Shown: in pieces, positions 52,901 through 60,152 of the stretch
Layout of the letters: each line of letters begins with the position of its first letter
Numbering within the stretch: the first letter of the stretch is position 1
Origin: an uncultured Prevotella sp.
Lineage (GTDB): Bacteria; Bacteroidota; Bacteroidia; Bacteroidales; Bacteroidaceae
NCBI GenBank assembly: GCA_945873145.1
Contig: CAMCBZ010000004.1
Location: 44,799 to 108,798 of the forward strand
Length of the DNA stretch: 64,000 bases
Direction of reading: 5' to 3'
Position numbers and translations under genes: made by a program
Notes under the pieces: generated by a model
What the model saw: the letters and a program-made list of their open reading frames with translations, nothing else
What the model was told of the DNA's origin: nothing
Database searches by the model: none

Positions 52901-53338
52901 TTATTTTACTCCGGTGTGTCCATATCCTCCCTCGCCACGCTCGGTTTCATCGAGCACTTCCACGCTTTCAAACGTAGCCTTGGCATATTGGGCGATGACC
53001 ATCTGGGCGATGCGTTCCCCATCCTTCACCACGAAATCTTCATTGGAAAAGTTGACGAGCAGCACCATGATCTCACCGCGATAGTCAGCGTCTACGGTGC
53101 CCGGTGTGTTGAGCACCGTGATGCCATGCTTCAAAGCCAAACCGCTGCGCGGACGCACCTGTGCCTCGTAGCCGTCAGGCAAGGCGATGTGAAGGCCCGT
53201 AGGCACTAAGCGACGCTCCAAAGGATGCAGCGTGATCGGTGCCTCGATGTTGGCACGCAAGTCCAGACCGGCGCTCTGAGTGGTAGCGTAGGCTGGTAAG
53301 GGTTGATGACCCGTGTTGACTACTTTGATTTTAACCAT
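52901..53338 (-). CDS. dut: dUTP diphosphatase
   Basis: 145 residues from ATG 53338 ([10 protein letters not shown]). The trimeric dUTPase motifs are present in order: [40 protein letters not shown] and the C-terminal [10 protein letters not shown]. It hydrolyses dUTP to dUMP. It is divergent from dgt, so two dNTP-pool genes share one intergenic region. The -7 box lies so close to the ATG that the mRNA may be leaderless. Confidence 0.94.
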   Translation of the reverse strand: MVKIKVVNTGHQPLPAYATTQSAGLDLRANIEAPITLHPLERRLVPTGLHIALPDGYEAQVRPRSGLALKHGITVLNTPGTVDADYRGEIMVLLVNFSNEDFVVKDGERIAQMVIAQYAKATFESVEVLDETERGEGGYGHTGVK

Positions 53339-53346
53339 ATTAGATG

Positions 53347-53354
53347 CAAAATTA
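53347..53354 (-). promoter_or_regulatory. -7 box of dut, possible leaderless transcript
   Basis: Minus-strand TAATTTTG with only 8 bases between its end and ATG 53338; transcription would start at or within a few bases of the start codon. Confidence 0.5.
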
Positions 53355-53428
53355 AGCAATTATCCCCACATTGCTTTATTTTTTTGATTAAAAAGACGAA
53401 AATCGTTGGATAGAAGACAAAGAAAGAG

Positions 53429-53436
53429 TATCTTTG
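53429..53436 (+). promoter_or_regulatory. -7 box of dgt
   Basis: TATCTTTG, with TTG at 53406-53408 at a 20-bp spacing as a -33 element. Leader about 20 bases to ATG 53462. Confidence 0.65.
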
Positions 53437-53461
53437 CGAGAAAACACTCAGCAGCAACGAT

Positions 53462-54799
53462 ATGAACTGGCTTCAACTGATCTCAAACAAGCGTCTCGGA
53501 CAGGAGCTCCGCCATCCGCTCCGTCATGACGCCCGCTCGGAGTTTAAGCGCGACGGCGACCGTCTGATCTACTCCGCGCCTTTCCGAAGACTACAAAACA
53601 AGACGCAGGTGTTCCCGCTTCCGGGCAGCATCTTTGTCCACAACCGACTCACACACTCCTTAGAGGTGAGCTCGCTCGGCAAATCCTTGGGCGACGACGT
53701 GGCACGACTGCTCATCGAGAGGCATCCCGAACTGGGTGGTACGCTCTTTGAGGAAATCGGCACCATCGTGCAAACAGCTGGTCTGGCTCACGACATGGGC
53801 AACCCACCCTTCGGGCACTCCGGCGAGAAGGCGATTCAGACATACTTCTCCGAGGGCGAGGGCAGCTATCTGAAGGAGCAGGTTAGCCCTGGCTTTTGGG
53901 ACGACCTGACGCACTTCGAGGGTAATGCCAATGCTTTCCGACTGCTGACTCACCGCTTTGTGGGCCGGCGTCCGGGAGGATATGCGATGACCTACTCCAC
54001 GCTGGCCTCTATCGTGAAGTATCCCTTTGCCAGCAGCATGGCGGGAGAGCATGGCAAATTTGGCTTTTTCCAAAGCGAGGCAGAGGTGTTTCGTAAGATT
54101 GCCACTGAGCTTGGCATGATATGCAACAACGAAAACAGGTCGCAGTTAAGCTACTGCCGCTACCCACTGGTTTACTTGATGGAGGCGGCCGACGACATCT
54201 GCTATGAGATAATGGACATTGAGGACTCGCACAAACTGAAGATTCTGACCTTTGCAGAGACCTCTGACCTGCTGCTCGGCTTCTTTGACGAGGACGGACG
54301 CAATCATATCCTGCAACGGCTGAAAGACGAGGATGTGACGGACCGCAACGAGCAGATCGTGTATATGCGCGCCTGTGTGGTGGGACTGTTGGAGCACGAA
54401 TGCGTGAAAACCTTTGTGGAACATGAGGAGCAGATACTCAACGGTGAGTTCAAGGGCAGCTTGATCAGCAACATGAGTGAGCCGTTGCGTCAGGCTTATC
54501 AACGCTGTGTGAAGACGTCCTACGCCAAGATCTATCAGAGCAAACCGGTGCTCGACGTGGAACTGAGCGGTTACAAAATCATGGAAACGCTGATGCAGAC
54601 GCTTGTCAACGCGGCGGTCCATCCCGAGAAATTCCACAGCCAGCAGCTCATCAAGCGGTTCAGCAGCCAGTACGACATCCATAGCGACGACCTCGAAACC
54701 CGCCTGATGGCTGTCGTAGACTATATCAGCGGCATGACAGATGTCTACGCCCTCGATGTCTACCAAAAGATCAATGGCATCGCGCTGCCGATAGTGTAA
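53462..54799 (+). CDS. dgt: Deoxyguanosinetriphosphate triphosphohydrolase
   Basis: A 445-residue HD-domain enzyme. Landmarks: RDGDRLIYSAPFRRLQNKTQVFP-like N-terminus, TRLTHSLEVS equivalent (NRLTHSLEVSSLGKSLG), and the metal-binding HDMGNPPFGHSGE. YLMEAADDICYEIMDIED carries the second HD-type Asp. It splits dNTPs, classically dGTP, to nucleoside and triphosphate. Confidence 0.92.
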   Translation: MNWLQLISNKRLGQELRHPLRHDARSEFKRDGDRLIYSAPFRRLQNKTQVFPLPGSIFVHNRLTHSLEVSSLGKSLGDDVARLLIERHPELGGTLFEEIGTIVQTAGLAHDMGNPPFGHSGEKAIQTYFSEGEGSYLKEQVSPGFWDDLTHFEGNANAFRLLTHRFVGRRPGGYAMTYSTLASIVKYPFASSMAGEHGKFGFFQSEAEVFRKIATELGMICNNENRSQLSYCRYPLVYLMEAADDICYEIMDIEDSHKLKILTFAETSDLLLGFFDEDGRNHILQRLKDEDVTDRNEQIVYMRACVVGLLEHECVKTFVEHEEQILNGEFKGSLISNMSEPLRQAYQRCVKTSYAKIYQSKPVLDVELSGYKIMETLMQTLVNAAVHPEKFHSQQLIKRFSSQYDIHSDDLETRLMAVVDYISGMTDVYALDVYQKINGIALPIV

Positions 54800-54864
54800 T
54801 GCCTACAAAAGCTTTGAACTGTATTCGCTATTCATTGTCGGAATCATTCAATTAAGGTTTCAAT

Positions 54865-54883
54865 ATTCCTTCATCAAAGGAAT
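54865..54883 (+). promoter_or_regulatory. Inverted repeat upstream of the toxin-antitoxin pair, operator candidate
   Basis: ATTCCTT (54865-54871) and AAGGAAT (54877-54883), loop of 5. It lies ~76 bp before the -7 box at 54959. The antitoxin has an HTH, so autoregulation through such a palindrome is plausible. Confidence 0.4.
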
Positions 54884-54958
54884 GTCTATTTTAAAGTTGG
54901 AAACACATACAATATAAAACTTTAACGTTATATTTTTGCATCTCTAAGTCTTAATGAC

Positions 54959-54966
54959 TATCTTTG
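54959..54966 (+). promoter_or_regulatory. -7 box of the toxin-antitoxin operon
   Basis: TATCTTTG with an ~18-base remaining leader to ATG 54985. Confidence 0.6.
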
Positions 54967-54984
54967 CAAAAGAGATAATGATCA

Positions 54985-55359
54985 ATGGGCAATCATTTTA
55001 TCAAGAATAAAGAAGAAGTAGATGCATTTCTCCATCAATTTCTACCAAAAATGGATATATGGGGAATCATCTTTGTAGACAGGAAGAAGAACCAGGAGGC
55101 CATGAGAACTCTTGGCATAACCTACACGGCAAGTAAGGAAATCATCAAGGATATACATACTATTGATTATGTTGAAACGATCATCGATGCTTTTTCTTAC
55201 GGTGACATGTGGGTCTTTGGAAAAAACTTTGATGGGCAAGAACTATATGTAAAGGTGGCATTAGGCCAGCCAAATACAAATACGATCTGCATCTCTTTCC
55301 ATTTGGCTGAAAAGCCCTTACGTTATGCATTTAAAGATAATAAGGAGGATCATATATGA
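54985..55359 (+). CDS. MqsR-family-like toxin
   Basis: 124 residues. The C-terminal DMWVFGKNFDGQELYVKVALG and NTICISFHLAEKPL resemble the MqsR/RelE-like fold (compare the DIWQDVYR...QVYLKITV...LIVSFKEK of E. coli MqsR, from memory). This family cuts mRNA, usually at GCU. It overlaps the antitoxin gene by ATGA. The toxin-first order is the MqsRA order. Confidence 0.7.
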   Translation: MGNHFIKNKEEVDAFLHQFLPKMDIWGIIFVDRKKNQEAMRTLGITYTASKEIIKDIHTIDYVETIIDAFSYGDMWVFGKNFDGQELYVKVALGQPNTNTICISFHLAEKPLRYAFKDNKEDHI

Positions 55360-56363
55360 AAAAGACATTAGCGAAAGATATTAAAAGTCCGTTCACCGGA
55401 GGACGTGTATTTCTTGTGGAAGATGTAGAAACACAAGAGTTCCGAAAAGAAAGCTATCAAGTACACGTACGATACTTTGTTTGTGAAGACACGGGAGAAG
55501 AGTTCAACAATGCTGAGCAAGGCGACATGACTTGCAATGAGCTTTACAATCAATATCGCGTCAAACACGGAATACCATTTCCCGACGAAATAAAAGCTAT
55601 AAGGGAGAAATATGGCCTTTCCTATGCACAAATAACAAAAATCGTAGGCTTCGGTCAGAACCAGTGGAGACAATATGAAAATGGGCAGGTTCCATCAGAA
55701 TCTAACGGCAAAAGCATCATCGCAGCTTCAAGTAAATCGGGAATGCTTAGCATGCTGATGGCAAGTCGTGAAGAGTTTAGCAAAGCGGAATTTTCCAAAA
55801 TAGGAGCTCAAGTCATGGCTGTTCCTGACAAAGATGAGAAAGATCTTCGAAGTCTGCTTTTCTATGGAAACGCTGACCGCAGCATTTACAACGGGTTCTC
55901 GCCTATGTCTCCTAACAAACTCGAGGCCATGGTAAGGATGTTCGTTCACAATGAAAAGAGTGGCGTAGTTAAGACAAAACTGAATAAAGAAATGTTTTAT
56001 GCCGATTTTCTCCACTACCGTCGACATGGCCGTTCGATCAGCGGACTGCAATACAAGGCTATACAACTTGGCCCGGTTCCCGTACATTACGATACAATCT
56101 ACGACAATGTCGAAGGCTTGCAAAAGGAAATCGTCGAAACCAACAACCTTGAATATACTCTTCTCAAATGTGATAACCCTAATGTCAATGCATTAGATGA
56201 CGAAGAAAAGAAGACGATCACAGAAGTTTCAAAGATTCTGTCTCCAATGACGAGACAACAAGTTGTGGAATTAAGTCACGCAGAGGACGCATGGAAACTG
56301 TATAAGGACAGCCACGAACTGATTCCCTACATGGAAGCCTTTTCACTAAAAGAATTTGAATAA
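55356..56363 (+). CDS. Antitoxin: Cys-less MqsA-like N-terminus, HTH and Panacea (DUF4065/SocA) domain
   Basis: 335 residues in three parts. Residues ~1-70 resemble the MqsA/YgiT zinc-finger region but the CxxC positions are SPFTGG and CEDTGEEF, so the metal site looks lost. Residues ~78-115 are an XRE-type HTH (YGLSYAQITKIVGFGQNQWR). Residues ~165-320 match the Panacea/DUF4065 domain (NKLEAMVRMFVH, TKLNKEMFYADFLHYRRHG, GLQYKAIQLGPVP). Panacea is known as a neutralisation domain paired with many toxins. It is translationally coupled to the MqsR-like toxin. Confidence 0.8.
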   Translation: MKKTLAKDIKSPFTGGRVFLVEDVETQEFRKESYQVHVRYFVCEDTGEEFNNAEQGDMTCNELYNQYRVKHGIPFPDEIKAIREKYGLSYAQITKIVGFGQNQWRQYENGQVPSESNGKSIIAASSKSGMLSMLMASREEFSKAEFSKIGAQVMAVPDKDEKDLRSLLFYGNADRSIYNGFSPMSPNKLEAMVRMFVHNEKSGVVKTKLNKEMFYADFLHYRRHGRSISGLQYKAIQLGPVPVHYDTIYDNVEGLQKEIVETNNLEYTLLKCDNPNVNALDDEEKKTITEVSKILSPMTRQQVVELSHAEDAWKLYKDSHELIPYMEAFSLKEFE

Positions 56364-56377
56364 TGCGATAAATACAG

Positions 56378-56421
56378 AAATGCGGTGAGCACAGACAAAT
56401 GGTCTTGCTCACCGCATTTCA
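56378..56421. terminator. Bidirectional terminator between the antitoxin and glsB-like genes
   Basis: A 15-bp perfect stem: GAAATGCGGTGAGCA (56378-56392) with TGCTCACCGCATTTC (56407-56421). It lies between two convergent stops (56363 and 56457). Confidence 0.75.
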
Positions 56422-56456
56422 CTATTATGAATGGAGAGAAGCGACAAGCTCCTTCC

Positions 56457-57428
56457 TTAACTTTTCTTTGGCATTGGCATCTTCAGCGCCTCGGGATGTT
56501 CCTTGACAAAGCTGTTGATGTGCCGGATGCGCTTTTCCTCAAAGATCTCATCGACGGCGATAAGGATACCGCTCTCCTCGACATCGCCAAACTCATAGTT
56601 GATGGCTGTGCCAAAGAACTTCATCGTGGGACTCAGATTCATGTAGGCGTTGACCAACGGTGGGATGTTATAACCCAACTCACGCACCTGATGATTGAGA
56701 ATACGATAGTCGGCTTTGAAGTCATCTTCGCAGAAGATCTGGCGCAACTCGTCCTCCGGCGTGTCGATTATCACCGGTTTCATCGGCACAACGAGCTTGT
56801 CGGCATCACCGAAATGCTTGCGCAGGAAGTAGAGAATCATGTCGCGGCCACGGCGCACAAACGATGGGTACATCGTCATCTTGCCCAAGAAGTATTTACA
56901 GCGTGGATTGATGACCGTCAGCGCACCCAGTCCATCCCACAGATTGTCCAAGGCGAAGATGCTCTTGGTGTTCTTTCTGACATTCTGATATTCCAAAGAG
57001 ACAAACGAGCGACCGAGCTCCACAGTATATGGAGCATAGTCACGCATGAACTCATCAGAGAAGTGGAACATGTGACTCATGGCCAGATTGGGCTGTCCCT
57101 CAGCGTTGATCTGCCAGTCCTCGCCAAAGAGATAGCGGTAGCCACCAATGATCTCCTCGGCTTCAGGATTCCACACGATGAGCTGTTTGCAGCCGTTTGG
57201 CATGGTGTCGAACTCGTCGATGTCGACCGACTTGCCCGTGCCGCCACCTGCCGTACGGAAGGCTATCTCACGCAGACGGCCTATCTCCTGCATCACGTGC
57301 GGCGCTTCCGTGGCACGAATGACATAAATTTCATTGTGGCTCTTGTTAGTTGTACGCAGACAGCGCTCAGGAGTCAATTCACTTTTCAGCAATTCTTTGC
57401 TGATGGGTTGGATAATCTCTTCTTCCAT
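56457..57428 (-). CDS. glsB: GNAT-type N-acyltransferase, GlsB-like
   Basis: A 323-residue hemolysin/OlsB-type acyltransferase (IRATEAPHVMQEIGRLREIAFR, MSHMFHFSDEFMRDYAPYTVELGRSFV). In Bacteroides thetaiotaomicron such a protein with an adjacent PlsC-type enzyme (GlsA) makes glycine lipids, as I remember it. The same pairing is seen here with a 21-bp gap, so I infer N-acylation of glycine. Substrate not provable from sequence. Confidence 0.75.
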   Translation of the reverse strand: MEEEIIQPISKELLKSELTPERCLRTTNKSHNEIYVIRATEAPHVMQEIGRLREIAFRTAGGGTGKSVDIDEFDTMPNGCKQLIVWNPEAEEIIGGYRYLFGEDWQINAEGQPNLAMSHMFHFSDEFMRDYAPYTVELGRSFVSLEYQNVRKNTKSIFALDNLWDGLGALTVINPRCKYFLGKMTMYPSFVRRGRDMILYFLRKHFGDADKLVVPMKPVIIDTPEDELRQIFCEDDFKADYRILNHQVRELGYNIPPLVNAYMNLSPTMKFFGTAINYEFGDVEESGILIAVDEIFEEKRIRHINSFVKEHPEALKMPMPKKS

Positions 57429-57449
57429 TTCTGCTTATATTGGTTGCGT

Positions 57450-58340
57450 TCACTCCCCCCGTAGGCTTGCTGGGCCTGCCTGTTCGTAAACCTTGTTCTC
57501 TACAAAAAGTGCCCATTCCTTCGGTGTCTTGCTCTTGTCGAACGTTTGCCAAGGAATCGGCTTGCCGATGACGACGCGAAACTTCTTATGAACGTTGCGA
57601 TACATCTCGTCGACAAGAAACAGCATGGCGATGTTCACCTTCAGCCCCAAGCGCTTCTGCCAACGGGCGATACGATAGAAGCGGTTGGAGTTGCGACCGC
57701 TGAAGTAGATGGGGACTACATCGCGATGATACTCTACACTCTTGGAGATGAAAGTCTTCTTCCACGGCAGGTCATGGATCTGTCCATTGATCATACGGGA
57801 GTTGAGACCAGCGGGAAACATGAGCATATGGTTGTCGCTCTGGAAGCCGGCCTCCACCATAGCGGGGAAGTTGCGGCTTTGCTTACCCGTCTTGTTGATG
57901 CCGATACACACCGGACGCAGACCGGGAAGGAACAGCAACAAGTCGTTGACGAGATAACGGAAGCGTCCGTCGTAGTGGTCACCGATGATCGCACCGAGAC
58001 AGACACCGTCCTCACCGCCGAGCGGATGGTTGCTCACGAAGGTGTAGAGCTTGCCGTCGTCCTTGTCGGGCAGGTTTTCCTTACCCTCAATCGTCACTTG
58101 CATGTCGAGGTACTTCACGCATTCCTTGAGCCATTCCGTACCGAACTGATGGCGATGCTTCCACAAGAAGTCATTGACTTCATCCTCATGAACGATGCGA
58201 CGAAGCCACGACACGAGGAAGGCCGGCACATATCTTGCGCGCCGTCCCAGCTTGCTTTCAAGAACCTTCTTCACGTCTATTGTCTTCTGAAAAGACTCCT
58301 CGACGCTTTCTCCTTGGGTGTTGTTAGTGCTAACGTCCAT
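57450..58340 (-). CDS. glsA: PlsC-type O-acyltransferase, GlsA-like
   Basis: 296 residues from ATG 58340 (MDVSTNNTQGES), chosen because a -7 box lies 28 bp upstream. The acyltransferase block I here is VSNHPLGGEDG (His with a downstream acidic residue), and FPAGLNSR is block III. Expected to O-acylate the N-acylglycine made by the GlsB-like enzyme. First gene of a two-gene operon. Confidence 0.75.
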   Translation of the reverse strand: MDVSTNNTQGESVEESFQKTIDVKKVLESKLGRRARYVPAFLVSWLRRIVHEDEVNDFLWKHRHQFGTEWLKECVKYLDMQVTIEGKENLPDKDDGKLYTFVSNHPLGGEDGVCLGAIIGDHYDGRFRYLVNDLLLFLPGLRPVCIGINKTGKQSRNFPAMVEAGFQSDNHMLMFPAGLNSRMINGQIHDLPWKKTFISKSVEYHRDVVPIYFSGRNSNRFYRIARWQKRLGLKVNIAMLFLVDEMYRNVHKKFRVVIGKPIPWQTFDKSKTPKEWALFVENKVYEQAGPASLRGE

Positions 58341-58367
58341 GTTATTCCATAAGATACTAATCAAATG

Positions 58368-58375
58368 CAAAAATA
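58368..58375 (-). promoter_or_regulatory. -7 box of the glsA-glsB operon
   Basis: Minus-strand TATTTTTG (TAnnTTTG), leader about 20 bases. A minus-strand TTG at 58398-58400 is a loose -33 candidate. Confidence 0.5.
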
Positions 58376-58559
58376 ACACTTCTTTTTCATATTTCTTCAA
58401 TTTTGGCACTAAAATTATAAGAAAAGCGTAAAAAAGGGTAAACTACAAAGTTCAGACAGCTACATCTCTGACAAGACACTGTGCAACAAAGCCACTAAAA
58501 GGATGAAAGAGAATCGAAAAAATATAGCCCCAACATGGAGATAAGTGGGGATTTTTATG

Positions 58560-58567
58560 TAACTTTG
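58560..58567 (+). promoter_or_regulatory. -7 box at the head of the dcw cluster
   Basis: TAACTTTG, preceded by an inverted repeat CCCCA (58528-58532)/TGGGG (58546-58550) near the -33 position. Leader to ATG 58632 about 58 bases. Confidence 0.55.
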
Positions 58568-58631
58568 AACCCAAATACGCTATATAAAGATGTGTAGCCA
58601 CGCCAAAAGCACGGCTCAAAGCAACGTAAAG

Positions 58632-59573
58632 ATGGAAAAGACAGAAGAATATCACATTCCAGTGCTGCTGAAGCAGAGCGTCGACGGACTGAATATTCAG
58701 CCCGGTGGCGTCTATGTCGATGTCACATTCGGCGGCGGCGGACATTCGAGAGAGATTCTCTCACGGATGGACAGCACGGCTCATCTCTACAGCTTTGACC
58801 AGGACGCTGACGCTGAGCAAAACATCCTCACCACAGAAGGTGAGGGAAAGCGATTCGTCGACGACCCGCGCTTTACGTTCGTACGCTCCAACTTCAGATA
58901 CCTGAAAAACTGGATGCGGTACTACGGCGTGGACCATATCGACGGACTGCTCGGCGATCTCGGCGTGTCAAGTCATCATTTCGACGACGAGAGCCGCGGC
59001 TTCTCCTTCCGTTTCGACGCTCCGCTGGACATGCGCATGAACAAGCGGGCAGGTACCACGGCGGCCGACATCGTCAACACAGCCACCGAGTCGCAGTTAG
59101 CTGATATCTTCTACCTCTATGGTGAACTGAGGTCGGCAAGGCGCATCGCCGCCGCTATCGCCAAGGCACGGGCCGACAAGCCCATCCTCACCACCAGCGA
59201 CTTCCTCAACACCGTGGAGCCTCTCTTCCGACGAGAACGGGAGAAAAAAGATATGGCAAAGCTGTTCCAGGCACTGCGCATCGAAGTGAATCACGAGATG
59301 AGCGCGCTCAAAGAGATGCTTGCCGCAGCCACAGAGTTGCTCCGACCGGGCGGACGGCTGAGCGTCATCACCTATCACTCGCTCGAAGACCGCATCGTCA
59401 AAAACATGATGAAAACGGGAAATGCTGAGGGCAAAACCGTGCAGGACTTCTACGGAAGAATAGAGAGTCCCTTCACATTGGTCAACAACAAGGTCATCAC
59501 GCCCGACGAAGAAGAACAGGCACGCAACCCGAGAAGCCGTAGCGCTAAACTGAGAATCGCTGAGAAAAAATGA
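58632..59573 (+). CDS. rsmH: 16S rRNA (cytosine-1402-N4) methyltransferase
   Basis: 313 residues from ATG 58632 (MEKTEEYHIPVLLKQSVDGL); the frame is open 42 bases further up but this Met matches the family start. AdoMet site VYVDVTFGGGGHSREIL, DGLLGDLGVSSHHFD and the C-terminal ITYHSLEDRIVK, SRSAKLRIAEK are all present. First gene of the division/cell-wall cluster; no mraZ precedes it here. Overlaps ftsL by ATGA. Confidence 0.94.
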   Translation: MEKTEEYHIPVLLKQSVDGLNIQPGGVYVDVTFGGGGHSREILSRMDSTAHLYSFDQDADAEQNILTTEGEGKRFVDDPRFTFVRSNFRYLKNWMRYYGVDHIDGLLGDLGVSSHHFDDESRGFSFRFDAPLDMRMNKRAGTTAADIVNTATESQLADIFYLYGELRSARRIAAAIAKARADKPILTTSDFLNTVEPLFRREREKKDMAKLFQALRIEVNHEMSALKEMLAAATELLRPGGRLSVITYHSLEDRIVKNMMKTGNAEGKTVQDFYGRIESPFTLVNNKVITPDEEEQARNPRSRSAKLRIAEKK

Positions 59574-60148
59574 AGAAGCAAGAGCAAATAAACAACAATA
59601 TAACCGACAACAAGAAAGACGCCAGATCCCTAAAGGACATTCTAGGGACGCCAACGGACGACGAGGCGAATAAAACAACTGCCACCGATGACGAAGAAAA
59701 GCCAAACGGACAGACCACTGAAAGCGCCGACAAAAACGAGAAAAAGCAGGGAGACAGTCTGCCCTCACTGAAGGAGGTCATCGAAGAGCAGGCCACTGAG
59801 GACGAGGCACCACAATCGCGACTCTTCTCTCTGAAGAAGATCCTGGGTGGAGACATCCTTTACACTTCGTCCGTCAGAAAGCAGATATGGCTCTTCATGC
59901 TCATCGGCGCGTTTCTGATCGTGTATATCGGCAGCAGATACAGCTGTCAGCAAGATCTCATACAGATCGACAAGCTCCAGGTGAAACTCAAGGACGCCAA
60001 ATACAAAGCGCTCTCCAGCACCAGCCAGCTCACAGAGATCAGCCGCGAGAGCAACGTCATCGAACTGTTGAAAAACAATAAGGACAGTGTGCTGAAGATT
60101 CCCAGTGCACCACCTTACAAAATAGAAGTACCCGAGGAGGACAAATAA
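59570..60148 (+). CDS. ftsL: FtsL-like division protein
   Basis: 192 residues: a long acidic/lysine-rich cytoplasmic N-terminus (~105), one membrane helix (IWLFMLIGAFLIVYIGSRYS, ~106-125) and a coiled-coil periplasmic part (LIQIDKLQVKLKDAKYKALS). Assigned by topology and by its place between rsmH and ftsI; FtsL sequences diverge too far for motif evidence. The cytoplasmic tail is longer than in E. coli FtsL. Confidence 0.8.
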   Translation: MKKQEQINNNITDNKKDARSLKDILGTPTDDEANKTTATDDEEKPNGQTTESADKNEKKQGDSLPSLKEVIEEQATEDEAPQSRLFSLKKILGGDILYTSSVRKQIWLFMLIGAFLIVYIGSRYSCQQDLIQIDKLQVKLKDAKYKALSSTSQLTEISRESNVIELLKNNKDSVLKIPSAPPYKIEVPEEDK

Positions 60149-60152
60149 CGAC

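Noticed and set aside
51493..52977. 494-codon + strand frame across the TPR gene
   Set aside because: Complement of a TPR protein and the end of dut; composition is His/Val/Leu-rich as expected for an antisense frame.
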